Positions 40,286 to 50,700 of a stretch of DNA of 64,000 nt are shown here, in pieces. The stretch is taken from contig NC_006040.1 in assembly GCF_000002515.2 (NCBI RefSeq), positions 1,116,001 through 1,180,000 of the forward strand. The letters run 5' to 3'. Source of the stretch: Kluyveromyces lactis (taxonomy: Eukaryota; Ascomycota; Saccharomycetes; Saccharomycetales; Saccharomycetaceae). The position numbers and the translations under genes are program-made. The notes under the pieces are model-generated. The model was not told the origin of the DNA, made no database searches, and worked only from the letters and a program-made list of their open reading frames with translations. Numbering within the stretch: position 1 is the first letter of the stretch; each line of letters opens with the position of its first letter.

Positions 40286-41345
40286 ACAGCAACCTAACTA
40301 TTACCAACAACCCAGTCAACCTGCTGCTGCGGTAAACAACTCCAATCTACCAAAAGCTAACGACGATGATGATGAAGATGAGGAGGACGAGGAGGAGAGA
40401 AGATTGTTAGAACAATTAGAAAAACTGAAACTGAAGAAAAAACAAGAAAAAGAAGCTAGATTAGCAGCCAAGCGTCAAACCAGCTCATCACCAGCAGAAA
40501 CTAAGAATGATAACGGTCATGACTCCTGGGATGATGAACCTACACCAACAAACCCTACTGGAAACCAATCACAAGCCGGATCACATCACCAATATAATCC
40601 ATTTGGCAAGAGTGAAGCAACACAGCAAAAACCCGCCTCTGGTGCTGGTACCCCACAATTGAATAACACTCCAACTGGTGGCAGAAATCCATTTTTCAAG
40701 CAAGCTCCTTCACAATCATCTTCGTTTGATCTGAAGGCAGCTGAACAGCAGAGAAGGGTTCAACGAGGCTTGGATGACAGTGACGGATGGTCAGATGATG
40801 ACGAAACAGAGAAGGTAAATACTACAGCCAACAAAGCTGTTGATGTCAGTAGTACCGCTGTTCCTGCTACATCTACCGCGTCCGTTCCTGTGGCACCATC
40901 TCTCCCACAGATTTCTGCAACCACTCAAGAACAATCGTCTGTCGCTGTTCCTATTGCACCACCTTTGCCTTTAGTTAAAAGCGAATCATCCCTGATCCCA
41001 CCTCCACCTCCATTGCCTACGTCGATTACTGAAGGGTCTGGTGCCCCACCAGTACCTATCGCCCCACCATTGCCTCAAATAAACAGTGACGTAGCACCTG
41101 CTGTTCCTGTGGCAGCTCCTTTACTAAAAGTAGGAGGAACTGCAACTTTAGCAGAGAACGAAGAACCAAAGCCGGATGATGCATCCGACGTACTATCTAT
41201 CCCAGAGTCGGTGGCCTCTGATGAGGAAGATAAGTTCCATACACCAGGTGCTGAAGATGTATCTGTCGCACCTACTGGCGCAATCCCTCCCGCTCCTCCC
41301 GCTCCTCCAGTGCCGGTCATCCCTCCACCACCACCGATGCCATAA
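37371..41345 (+). CDS. PAN1: Endocytic coat scaffold Pan1, two EH domains
   Basis: Actin-patch scaffold that activates Arp2/3 and, with Sla1 and End3, links the endocytic coat to actin. 1324 residues from the ATG at 37371 (S. cerevisiae 1480). Order: Gln-rich N-terminus, EH1 at about 190-290 (LQPHQLAKIWTLSDTNKAG), Gln-rich spacer, EH2 at about 490-580 (LEHIWNLCDTNNSGNLNKQE). Then come coiled coil (about 625-690), an acidic/charged helix after a polyQ tract, and a Pro-rich C-terminus (IPPPPPLP, VIPPPPPMP). By my count eleven [LM]xx[QT]xTG motifs are present, such as LNQQPTGF and LQPQATGY. These are targets of the Ark1/Prk1 kinases that disassemble the coat. The stop lies 145 bp from the convergent IST3 stop. 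Confidence 0.95.
40245..40274 (+). repeat. PAN1: (CAG)10 tract in PAN1 polyglutamine
   Basis: Ten uninterrupted CAG triplets, then CAA/CAG alternation to 40292, inside a longer Gln run. A separate tract near 38391-38431 uses almost only CAA. Such pure CAG runs are prone to length change. Confidence 0.9.
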
Positions 41346-41490
41346 GTTATATGCTCTCGCGTCCGTAAATTCATGTATCTAAATTATTGAAAAGTAGTTA
41401 CAGGATATGTACATAAATATCATTTGAAACTAAAAGTCTACGTTGTCATAAAAGAACTGCTCCGTACTTGTTCCTTTAGGAATGTGAATT

Positions 41491-41991
41491 TCATTTCTTC
41501 AGAAACGCAGCCATTGGATCAGCAAACTCATCCAACGGGTCAGCCACCGATTCTTGCTTCATGGGTTCACTCGGTACGTCTCCTGTTTTTGCGAAATCCT
41601 TCTCCAACTCTTGTCTTACAGCTTCCTCGTACTCAGCTTCATCGGATCTTGGCCTATAAAAAGCATGATCTACTCGTATCAGTCTTCCACAAACCTTGGC
41701 TCCATTTAGGTTATCCACCGCAAGTATAGTCGATCTTTGATCTTCATACTTGAGAAACCCGAACCCTTTAGATTTTCCAGTTGTCTGGTCGCGTACAAGT
41801 TTGATGTCCACAGGACAGCCGTACTGGGAGAATATGGTGAGAATATCAGCTTCTGTCAATTCGAGGTGCATCCCTCCAAAGTTTATGTAGGCCTGATCTT
41901 TATACTCATGATGCCATGAGCTTTCTGGCTTTAGAATCCCACATTCCAACTCCCTTTCACTAAGTTTCTGTATCGACCTTATCTGATTCAT
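41491..41991 (-). CDS. IST3: Spliceosomal RES complex protein Ist3/Snu17
   Basis: U2 snRNP-associated RNA-binding protein; with Bud13 and Pml1 it forms the RES complex for splicing and pre-mRNA retention. 166 residues from the ATG at 41991 (S. cerevisiae 148). One RRM at about residues 33-110 has RNP2 YINFGG (35-40) and RNP1 KGFGFLKY (75-82). The following HAFYRPR is the C-terminal extension that wraps around Bud13. It is divergent from the RraA-like gene and convergent with PAN1, as YIR005W is with YIR006C. Confidence 0.93.
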   Translation of the reverse strand: MNQIRSIQKLSERELECGILKPESSWHHEYKDQAYINFGGMHLELTEADILTIFSQYGCPVDIKLVRDQTTGKSKGFGFLKYEDQRSTILAVDNLNGAKVCGRLIRVDHAFYRPRSDEAEYEEAVRQELEKDFAKTGDVPSEPMKQESVADPLDEFADPMAAFLKK

Positions 41992-42326
41992 AATTGATAA
42001 TCGTATTGGATCTTCACTTCCAAATATTCACAGTTGAACCAGCCTCCCAATGACCGCAAAGTACCAGCTCTATTGGTTATTCCTTATCCTTTCTATCAGA
42101 AAATTGCAGCTCCTTTTCGGTAACCGTCAAATTCTTCTCCGGTTCCTCCATTCGTGCGTAACACCTTCAATTGTCTTCTTGTTCTTATATAAACGAACTT
42201 TCAAGAAACTTATTCAAATCTTTAACACCTTTAAATTATCAACACTTTTCCATCGCTCGAAAGAAGTTAAATCCAGAGTTTATGCACTACCGGGATCGCT
42301 GCTGAATTATAATTCCCACACGCAGA
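41992..42326. promoter_or_regulatory. Divergent promoter region, IST3 / RraA-like gene
   Basis: 335 bp. A frame on the plus strand (42050-42370) crosses into the RraA-like gene in another phase and is not called. No strong motif was recognised. Confidence 0.3.
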
Positions 42327-43034
42327 ATGTCAGAGTATCTTGCAAGGTTGAGACATTTCACTACTTGTGACATCTCAGATGGGCTATTGAATTTGTATGG
42401 AATCACTAATGGTGGATATTTCCCTAATTTGGTGAGAAGGTCAGGGTCTGGGACTATCGTGGGTAGGGCTTTTCCTGTGTTGTTCGGGCATAAAAATGCT
42501 ACCCAAGATAAACCCAGTGTCAATTACATCGATAATGTGCCAGCAGAATCTATCGTAACCATCGGTATGACTGAAGATTTACAATTGAGCAGTGCTCCAT
42601 ATACCAAACCTATTCAGGGCATGTACGGTGGATTAATGTCTACAAGAGCAAAATATTTAGGCAGCCATGGTACGGTTGTATTTGGTAGAATCAGAGATAT
42701 CGAAGAGCATAAGGCATTGGATCACAGCGTTTTCAGTTACGGTATCGGTACCTGTGCTCCAAAAGCAGTTTTGAAACCGATTTCGTATAACTGTGAGTTG
42801 AAGATTAAGATTAGCGATGGCACTACGGAGACAATTAATCCCGGCGATTATTTGGTATGTGATGATCATGGAATGGTTCGTATTCCAACTGCCGCCGTCG
42901 ACTTAGATAAGTTGATCACATATATAGAAAAGTCTATCGAAGCCGATGACCTTGTTTCTCAAGACATAAAGGAGGGAAAACCTGCTGCTCAGTCTCAATC
43001 AGAACGTAGAGCAATTCTTAAACAATATTTGTAA
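42327..43034 (+). CDS. RraA-like protein, YER010C-type aldolase/oxaloacetate decarboxylase
   Basis: 235 residues from the ATG at 42327, almost the length of S. cerevisiae YER010C. The RraA/HMG-aldolase fold is indicated by ISDGLLNLYG near the start, the central MYGGLMSTRAKYLGSHGTVVFGRIRD (key residues: GG at about 91-92, R96 and the RxRD end), and PGDYLVCDDHGMVRIP. In bacterial relatives the Arg and Asp of this segment bind a divalent metal and an alpha-keto acid. The yeast protein is reported to act as a 4-hydroxy-4-methyl-2-oxoglutarate aldolase and oxaloacetate decarboxylase. In S. cerevisiae YER010C neighbours NTF2, which is also near here. Confidence 0.85.
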   Translation: MSEYLARLRHFTTCDISDGLLNLYGITNGGYFPNLVRRSGSGTIVGRAFPVLFGHKNATQDKPSVNYIDNVPAESIVTIGMTEDLQLSSAPYTKPIQGMYGGLMSTRAKYLGSHGTVVFGRIRDIEEHKALDHSVFSYGIGTCAPKAVLKPISYNCELKIKISDGTTETINPGDYLVCDDHGMVRIPTAAVDLDKLITYIEKSIEADDLVSQDIKEGKPAAQSQSERRAILKQYL

Positions 43035-43250
43035 TTTACAGCCCTCCCCCGTTGATCGTCAGGAGTTGCAATATTCGGTTGCGTAGTCGAAAGTTTATCG
43101 CTATGTTAAATTAATATTATTGTCAATTAAGTAGCAAGCTATGTATGTATATATGAACATGATGCAGAAATAAAGAATGAAAAAACAAGAATTGGCAAGT
43201 GTTTATGCTATTATTAGGTAGGAAGCACTCGGTTTGAGAATATTTTGTAT

Positions 43251-44552
43251 TCACTGTTTATTGGCAGTGCTGCTAGTGTGATGCTTATGACCCTTTTTCT
43301 TGCTTGCTTCCGCCACGAGCTCTTCAAACACTTGGGCATCCTCTTGTTCTGTTTTCGTCCGGTATGCCCTTCTGAAAACTTTCCCAAGTCTTTTCAAAGC
43401 CTCAGCTCTTCTTATCCTTGTTGACATCTCGGCGGTCTCATCTTCTAGAACTTTATCACATACGCTTCTTAAAGTTGACATGATCTCGAATTTTGAGCCG
43501 TACCATGCGGCTGAAAGGACTTTACCCATTAATAACTGCTCCAATTGTGCTAACTCTTCCACAGTTGGTTTTTCAACAACGTTTCCAGCTTCATCCTTTA
43601 GTGGTTCCTCCGAGTTCGCAGTTTCCTTTAATTTCTCCAACTCAGTCATGGTAGATTGAGCATCTAAGGCTGCAGAAACGGTCCGTACGGTATCCATCAC
43701 TAAGCCACCTTTAGCCTTTACTGAATGGTAAAAACCTCCAAAACCCCATAAATATTGTGATTTCAAGAATATGTTCGCCTTTTCACAATAGATTTCACCT
43801 ATTGTATGCAAGATATCTAATCCAAACGATTCCATCTTCAACATGTTCGCCTCTTCTTCGAATTTTTTATCAAATGACTCCTTGCAAGCATCATCGTATG
43901 CACTTTCCGTTAGTATGGACAAACGGTCCGATAACGTCTTACTGAGCTCTTCTATACTCTTCTCTTTATCTAACATTTGCTGCTCTTCGAACTCTTCTAG
44001 CTTACCCTTTTTCTTAGTCTCGGGATTGGACGAATCATCGCCTCCTGATGTTAGCTTCTTGGCAGTTCCATTATTAGTGCTATCCTCAGCAGATTTAGTG
44101 TCATCATCACCATTAGATGCATTGTTATTATTATTCAAATTATGAGCTTGCTGAGTGGCCTTTTCACTTGCTTCTTGTTCCTTTGCTCTTTCGTCCTCTT
44201 CACTTAACTCTTGTGTGTTTTGAATATTCTTCAACAACGTTAATTCCCCAATATAAGACGTAAATGCCTCACCACCGAATATCGCAGCAAACTGTTCACC
44301 TGCATCCTCGAAGCCATTCTTAGGCATAGCTTCTTCTTTACCGAACTTATCGTACTTCATACGTAACTCCTCGCTACTCAAGACTTGATAAGCTTCAGAA
44401 ATAGCTTGAAATCTTTCAGTTGCTGTGGGATCATCGGGATTTTTGTCTGGATGCTCCTTCACTGATTTTTTTCTGTACGCTTTCTTGATATCAATCTGTT
44501 TGGCATCCGTAGCTACGCCTAGCAAGTCATAATATGTCGTGTCTACCACCAT
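43251..44552 (-). CDS. DJP1: Cytosolic J-domain protein Djp1
   Basis: Hsp40 co-chaperone for import of peroxisomal matrix proteins and for routing mitochondrial outer-membrane proteins. 433 residues from the ATG at 44552 (S. cerevisiae 432). The J domain at residues 5-70 has HPD at 34-36 and a basic helix II (KKAYRKKSVK). A middle section rich in Asn, Glu and Lys (about 115-200) is probably disordered. The C-terminal DnaJ-X domain includes KVLSAAWYGSKFEI and ends with a His/Lys-rich tail. No Gly/Phe region or zinc finger is present, so it is class C. Confidence 0.93.
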   Translation of the reverse strand: MVVDTTYYDLLGVATDAKQIDIKKAYRKKSVKEHPDKNPDDPTATERFQAISEAYQVLSSEELRMKYDKFGKEEAMPKNGFEDAGEQFAAIFGGEAFTSYIGELTLLKNIQNTQELSEEDERAKEQEASEKATQQAHNLNNNNNASNGDDDTKSAEDSTNNGTAKKLTSGGDDSSNPETKKKGKLEEFEEQQMLDKEKSIEELSKTLSDRLSILTESAYDDACKESFDKKFEEEANMLKMESFGLDILHTIGEIYCEKANIFLKSQYLWGFGGFYHSVKAKGGLVMDTVRTVSAALDAQSTMTELEKLKETANSEEPLKDEAGNVVEKPTVEELAQLEQLLMGKVLSAAWYGSKFEIMSTLRSVCDKVLEDETAEMSTRIRRAEALKRLGKVFRRAYRTKTEQEDAQVFEELVAEASKKKGHKHHTSSTANKQ

Positions 44553-44937
44553 TCTTTTACTATAGATCCTAAATGCTCTTCTTTCTAGACCGTTTACCTC
44601 AGTTATAGCACCAAACCAAAAGCTCCAAACACTCTTAGATATACGAATGTACCTTTCAAAAGCCTGAAACGTTGCTCGAGTGATAATATGTGCTCTTCAA
44701 CAACGCTGTCAACTCATCAATGACTACTAAAATCATTATGTATCGCCTTGTTGGTGCATTTGATATTGATATCGAGTTTTATCTGGGTCGAGTAATAAAG
44801 TGCGGGTAACTTTTAATAGGTATATTCAAAGATACAAGAACTCCCCTGTATCGGCACCAGGGTATACCTGCTAGACGTTATCTATGGACTTAGCTACTAG
44901 ATGTTAGTGTTACTTTTCAAATGTATGAGTATTTAGT
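44553..44937. promoter_or_regulatory. DJP1 upstream region with Reb1-type site
   Basis: 385 bp between tandem minus-strand genes. It carries CGGGTAA (Reb1 core on the minus strand) at 44803-44809, about 250 bp before the DJP1 start. Nothing else was recognised. Confidence 0.4.
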
Positions 44938-46749
44938 TCAAGCTGTGGGAGTTTCTACTTCGGTATCTTCATCATAAGTTTCAGCGATAAAAGCCGTAGG
45001 ATTCGATTCTTCCGTATCCAAAGCGATTTCTTCTGCTTCAGGCTCTGCTTCAGGCGCTGCTTCTGCTTCCTCATGTACTTCTTCTTCATGTTCCACATTC
45101 TGTGCAATGGACGGATCTGAAGTATGCTGTATTTCAGACTCATCGCTGTTTCCAGACTCAGAAATTATTTGCAGAGGTTCTTCTGGTGAGGCTTCGTTCA
45201 GATCTTCTGCTTCAACATCTTCAAGGCCAGCTGGTTCAGATGGCGCAATTGCTTCCCCTGCAGTCAATTCTGCCTCCATTGGTTGATCATCAGCCCGTTC
45301 CGGCAAGTCGGGCTTGAAAGATATAGTCCATGCCTTTACGACAGATATATTAGACGTGGATTTCGTTTCCACTTTTTCAATTGAGGCAACAGTTTTTGGT
45401 AGACGTTTATGTGGTCCTCTGGTCTTCTTAGAACGGGCTGGGACCTTAGGTAATTCAGCCTCATCTTTTGTATTCTTAGTTTCAACTTCAGCGCCAGTTT
45501 CGGCATCATCTGACGATGTGGAAACACCTAATCTTTTAGCTAAAGCTGGGGTCAGTTGCGCCATTCCAGGTAGAGCAATCATCCCATTCAAATTCTGAGC
45601 AAATTGAGCTCTGTTTCCGGAGAATCCACCAGTCTTAGGAGCAGCTGGCTCCTTAGGGCTAGGAGTGTGTTCCGGTTGGAGTTGTTGATTTTGGAACATT
45701 TGTTGGAAAGCTGCAATCTTAGAGGAAGGTTTCTTTGGTACAGGTGGAGATTTTCCTTGTTTCTTCTTTTGAGTAGCTGGAGAGCCTTCTTTTGGTGACG
45801 TGTTACTTGGGATCGCCTCTTTAGATGAAACATTGCCCGGGGTCACCTCTTTGAATAAAGGCTTGGCATTTACCGAGGAATCCTCTGGAGTTTCCTCTGA
45901 TGTTGCTTCTGAGGTTTCCTTTTGTTCTTCCTTGGGTGCCTCCTTGGCACCTTCGGTGAGATTCGCAGTGGATGACAACTGGTCAACACTAACTTGCGTT
46001 TTCTCTGGAGGTACCTCTGGAGATGCCTCTGGAGATACCTCTGAAGATTCTTCTCGAGCTGCCTCTACAACTGCCTCTGAAGCATCCTCGGGTGTTTCCT
46101 TGGGTTCTTCAGCAATGTCTGCCTCAGACTCTTCACACACGGAGGGCACAATCGCTTCCGCAAGTGTCTTATCGTCCGTTTGAATAATTGGCTCTTCCTT
46201 AACTGGTTTTTCAAGCTCCTCGTCTTGAATCGCTTCATCACCGATTAGTTCCGGAGATGCAACTTCTTTGCACTCCTCTTCTACTGGCTCATCCGCAAAA
46301 TCGTCAATAATCTGCTCTTCTAGAGATTCCTTGATCGTGGATTCCTCCGGTAATAACTCCCCAGATGGTTCTACTTCTTGTGTTACAGGCTCGTCCAGTT
46401 CTACCTCGTCTAAAACTGGTTGTTCTACAGGTAGTTTCGCTTCCAGTTCGTCAACAATCGGATGTTCTACGGTGGGTTCAGTTTCAATAACGGCCTCTGG
46501 CTGCAATTGAGCCTGAATTTGTGGCTCTGGCTTCACTGAAACATCATCTGAACTAGCGTGTGCACTGCTACTCGCCAGAGGTTTCCTATTAGGTCTGGTT
46601 TTTGGCACCGGAGGCAAGTCCAACTCGGAATCCTTTGATCCACTCTTCTCTCTCTCAAATTCTGACTCCGAACGCAACTGCTCAGGCTCTTCTGAACGAG
46701 TAATTCTTCTCCTTGGCCTCTCAGGCACTTTGGGAATCACCTGCTCCAT
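44938..46749 (-). CDS. AIM21: Actin-patch protein Aim21
   Basis: Actin barbed-end regulator at endocytic patches; with Tda2 it controls the pool of free barbed ends, and it is recruited by Abp1/Bbc1 SH3 domains. The open frame reaches a GTG at 46779; the first ATG, 46749, gives 603 residues (S. cerevisiae 679). The N-terminus MEQVIPKVPERPRRRITR matches the yeast MPSEVTPKVPERPSRR pattern. Further PxxP ligands are PPVPKTRPNRKP and PPVPKKPSSKIAAFQ, and the latter is followed by GMAQLTPALAKRLG. The rest is a long acidic Glu/Pro-rich disordered region with imperfect EEP/EET repeats. It lies between DJP1 and NTF2. Confidence 0.92.
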   Translation of the reverse strand: MEQVIPKVPERPRRRITRSEEPEQLRSESEFEREKSGSKDSELDLPPVPKTRPNRKPLASSSAHASSDDVSVKPEPQIQAQLQPEAVIETEPTVEHPIVDELEAKLPVEQPVLDEVELDEPVTQEVEPSGELLPEESTIKESLEEQIIDDFADEPVEEECKEVASPELIGDEAIQDEELEKPVKEEPIIQTDDKTLAEAIVPSVCEESEADIAEEPKETPEDASEAVVEAAREESSEVSPEASPEVPPEKTQVSVDQLSSTANLTEGAKEAPKEEQKETSEATSEETPEDSSVNAKPLFKEVTPGNVSSKEAIPSNTSPKEGSPATQKKKQGKSPPVPKKPSSKIAAFQQMFQNQQLQPEHTPSPKEPAAPKTGGFSGNRAQFAQNLNGMIALPGMAQLTPALAKRLGVSTSSDDAETGAEVETKNTKDEAELPKVPARSKKTRGPHKRLPKTVASIEKVETKSTSNISVVKAWTISFKPDLPERADDQPMEAELTAGEAIAPSEPAGLEDVEAEDLNEASPEEPLQIISESGNSDESEIQHTSDPSIAQNVEHEEEVHEEAEAAPEAEPEAEEIALDTEESNPTAFIAETYDEDTEVETPTA

Positions 46750-46886
46750 CTCTATAACACTTGTTGCCCGTCTAAACACTGGCTAATACCCCAGATCTCC
46801 CTTTCGAACCACACACTGGATCGGAAACAGTCTGGCTTTAATAGGGGACTTCGTTTTATATAGGTAAGAGTCCACTATTTTGATAT

Positions 46887-46892
46887 CACGTG
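46887..46892. promoter_or_regulatory. TCACGTGA site upstream of AIM21
   Basis: CACGTG core within ATATCACGTGATA, 138 bp before the AIM21 ATG; candidate Cbf1-type site. It lies between the NTF2 3' end and AIM21. Confidence 0.5.
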
Positions 46893-46940
46893 ATAATTAA
46901 AGATTTATATTGTATGATACTTACATGTATAAATGTACAA

Positions 46941-46964
46941 ACACACACACACACACACACACAC
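46941..46964. repeat. (AC)12 microsatellite in the NTF2 3' untranslated region
   Basis: Twelve uninterrupted AC dinucleotides ending 8 bp before the NTF2 stop codon on the plus map, so the mRNA of this minus-strand gene would carry a GU run just after its stop. Confidence 0.95.
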
Positions 46965-46972
46965 AAAGAGGC

Positions 46973-47350
46973 CTAAGCCGAGTAGTTTAGACGGAAGATA
47001 TCGTTGTACACGTAGTATGAAGATCCTTCTGGCATCAAATGAAACACTTGGGAGAAACGTTGTGGGTTTTGTTCTTCATCGATCAACAAGTCACCGGTGA
47101 TCATGACCAAGACGTCACCATTAGGAGAAGCCGGTTGAGCGTCCAAAGTAGTGATACGATGAGCTACTTTTTGGAACGGCAAAGAGACTAGCTTCTCAAC
47201 GATATCCTTGGCTCCTTGCAACTGGGTAGTTTCGAAAGTGAGCATCGATTGCTCTCTGTACAGATTACCCAATTGGGTTCTGTCACTATCGAATTGATTG
47301 TAGTAGAATTCTGTGAATTGTTGGGCCAAAGAGCTGAAGTCAACAGACAT
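46973..47350 (-). CDS. NTF2: Nuclear transport factor 2
   Basis: Carries Ran-GDP into the nucleus and binds FxFG nucleoporins. 125 residues from the ATG at 47350, the exact family length. The open frame continues 22 codons upstream to 47416 but has no counterpart. The whole protein is one NTF2 domain: [17 protein letters not shown] (helix 1), [14 protein letters not shown] (helix 2) and the beta sheet [15 protein letters not shown], then the C-terminal [10 protein letters not shown]. Confidence 0.97.
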   Translation of the reverse strand: MSVDFSSLAQQFTEFYYNQFDSDRTQLGNLYREQSMLTFETTQLQGAKDIVEKLVSLPFQKVAHRITTLDAQPASPNGDVLVMITGDLLIDEEQNPQRFSQVFHLMPEGSSYYVYNDIFRLNYSA

Positions 47351-47767
47351 TTTTTTTGTGGAATGCTTGGTGGGGTGAAGGTCGAAGTAATTTAGACAAA
47401 CTAACGGACTAAACACAGTCTTTCAAGTGGTCAGTGCCTTCAGTTGTTTCCTTTGTATTGGATACTTGATATCCATGGCTAGGAAGCTTGTGGAAGAGGA
47501 AAAAAATTTCCCTAAAAGAGTGGTGTGTGGGTTATGTGCACGTGACTTCCGGGTAATTGAATTCTTTCACCTTAACGATTGGAAATTCCATCTTTAAACC
47601 TACCCTGAGCCTAAACAATAAACAGTGGAACATACTTGTTTTAGTCGAAGAACCAAGCTGTTAATACCTCTGTTTGCCATTGAAGTGTTATTTACAATTT
47701 CATTCATTAATTGACGATACTGAGTCTTTTTTGAGTGCGTTTTTACACGTTGATTTGAATTAAATTG
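47351..47767. promoter_or_regulatory. Divergent promoter region, NTF2 / SEC3
   Basis: 417 bp with CACGTG at 47539-47544 and an adjoining CGGGTAA (Reb1 core, minus strand) at 47550-47556, only 5 bp apart. No gene was recognised. Confidence 0.5.
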
Positions 47768-50700
47768 ATGCTCAGGAAGATATCTCATAGCAGAGAGAAT
47801 TCTTCGGATAAAGCTCATAAGAGAAACTCTTCTCTGGGAGGCAATCCGCCGATTTCAGGGTATAAGACTTCTACTCATAAGAGAACTACGTCTCGGAGTA
47901 GTGCTTCAAGTGTGAATAGTAATTTTTTGGCTGAACAGTACGATAGAGATAGAACCGCAATCATTAATTCATGTTTCCAGAAAGTGGATCCTGCTACCGG
48001 GACACCCTTGAACTCATATATAACGCATGTGAGGATCATTGAGGATTCAAGGTTCCCTAGTTCGCGACCTGCGATAAATTCCCCGTTGGAAAATAAGAAG
48101 AAACGTGTGTTGATTGTCAGTTCTCAGTCCAATGGTAAAGGGATGCAGTTCCATAAGGCAAGAGAAAATAGTAATGGGACTTTTCAGATCGGACGGACTT
48201 GGGATCTGTTTGAGTTGGAATTAATAGAAAGAGATGTAGAAATTCCTCAAGGGTTCATCTTGGTGATGGGGAAGAAATATTATTGGCAGACCAATTCTGC
48301 TAAGGAGCGAACCGTTTTCATCAAGAGTCTTGTTTCCATATTTATGGAGAATACTGGTGGTAGAGTGCCCAAATTGGTTAATTGGGACCTTTCAATGTTC
48401 TACTTGGATGAGACAAGTTACCAAAGAGCGGTAATCAGCAAACCATCGGGTTCTGTAAGCCCTGTCAAACAACGTAACGTTGTGCATCAACAGGTATCGA
48501 CACCACAGCAGTCTCAGAAACAACAGCAACCTGCTGTTGTTTCATCCGCTGCTCTTGCAGCTGCCACCTCGGCCAGCTCTACAGCTGCGGCAGTTACAGC
48601 AACAGCAACAACAACAACATCATCGTCATCAGCTGTTTCTGATCCGTCACAACGACGCGAACTACCTACTGCGGATTCTGCCGCCATTGCTACTCCTTCT
48701 GCATCCTCGTCTCCAAAGAAGGCATCGATCACTTCTCAACCGTACTCTCAATCAACTACAATTATTGCTGCAGAAAGAAAGCTACAGTATAAGCATGTGG
48801 CACAAGAACCATCGGTACTGACCCCACCGCCGGATGCAGATTATGATCAAGATACGAAAAATGTCATGGAAGAAATCAATGACATGTTACAATCTCCATT
48901 ACAATCAGTGGATATACGACATAGAAGATCGTCGTACCAACAGGTTGAAAAACAGCTGGATAATTCCGATGGTGAGTACTACGAAATTGATAACTATAAT
49001 GATGATATGAAAATGAGTCCCATTGACGACGACTACAACCAACCAATTCTGGATCCAACCTCAGATAAAGAAGATCTCTACGATATGACGAATTCAAGTT
49101 TCCAAGACCAAACTGAAGATTTATCGTTCGAAAAAGACGATGAAAAAAGGTATAGTGCAGATTTCAACAATACCCCGCAACCACAGCAAGAGTCCCACTA
49201 TCATCTTGTGCATACGATCCCGGAGGAACAGTCTGAACTCGCTGACTTATCTAAAGGTGATATTTTACCTCCAAAAATATTAGTTGAAGATTCCCGTCCC
49301 AAATCACCGGTAGCAAAATTGGAAGAGACAATTAACGAAGAAGTATTACTGGAAGTCCTAACAGAGGTTAACTGGGATGTCAATGACGATAGCAGTTCGC
49401 TGCTGGAAAAATTGCATTCTAGACTCGCTGATGTCGATTATCAACTCAATAAAAACCTTCTTTTCCTTCCAAAAAGTTTGGGTGAACTCAATCCATACAA
49501 GGATCTAGTGTTCAAAGAGTGTGATAAATTAGATCCTACATTGTCATTATTCACTATGGAGCTATCTAGTGTTTCCAACGATATTGAATTTGTAGAAAGC
49601 CAACAAAACGGTCTACAAGTTAGAGTTGCGAATAGGAAGTTGTTATGGAAAGAGTTAAACGAAATTTTGAATTCAGTCTCCATTGATGAAAAATCATTAC
49701 ATGAACTCCTTCGTCTTCCTATGTCGAAGACGAGTATTGAAAGAATGGAAGTTTTATTGGTAGAGTTATATGCTGCACTAAAGGCAATTGATGGTAGCAA
49801 AGACCAGTTTGTTCAGGATTCGGAGGATGACTTGAGTGACATGAGAGCACTTAGCGAGAGAAGACATGCTTACGAAAAGGTTACAGAACTGTTTATCGAG
49901 AGGATCGTTGAGCAAATGTCGTTGAAGTTCAAAGAGATCGAAAAGTCGACAGAGAATACTAAGGAAGCACTTACCAACACTTTGGTATTTTCGTCTTTGA
50001 CTTTGTTCTGTAAAGATGTTTCTATGAAATCGTATGAAGAGTTAATTGACTTATGGAATGAGGATATTTACCAGCTATATGAAAGGAAGACTAATATTTT
50101 ACTTTCAAGGATGAGACCTGTCGCTGTCAGCCAAAACTCTCAACTGTCACAACTTTCTTTTAACCAGTCCGAACAGGATTCGCTATACCAATGGTGGTAC
50201 ACATTAAGAATACAAAAAGCACCATTCCAAGATAGTAGCGAATTAGATCCTCAACTTGTTTCTATAATAAATGCAATTCGAGAGATGGAGTCTGTTTGCA
50301 CTGTTTATCAAAATTTTGTTTCCAGTTTTTTCCATTTGTCTTCTAGGCTTCACTTTAATGAGTTCGTTGGATCGATTTCTCCTAATGAGAGAGGATTTAC
50401 TGATTTACAGAAAGTTGGACCTATGGAATCAGTAAGAAAATATGCAACAAACATTAATCAATTAGTGTCCAAAATCATACAAAACCAGTTGGTGAAGTTC
50501 TTCAAGGTAGTCTACAAAGTGGCAGCGAATAACAGGGTAGATAATCCCGCTTTACTTCTCTATTTGGAATGTCGTATAAAGGATCTTGAATCATCAGATC
50601 AAGAGGTTCTAAGAAACTACCTAATCAAGGCATATCAAAGGATTCAACAAGATTGGAGCAATTATGTCGATGAACAGTGTGTGTATATTGAAAGAGCTGT

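Noticed and set aside
46973-47416. Longer NTF2 starting at 47416
   Set aside because: The 22 extra residues have no counterpart in a protein of fixed 125-residue length.
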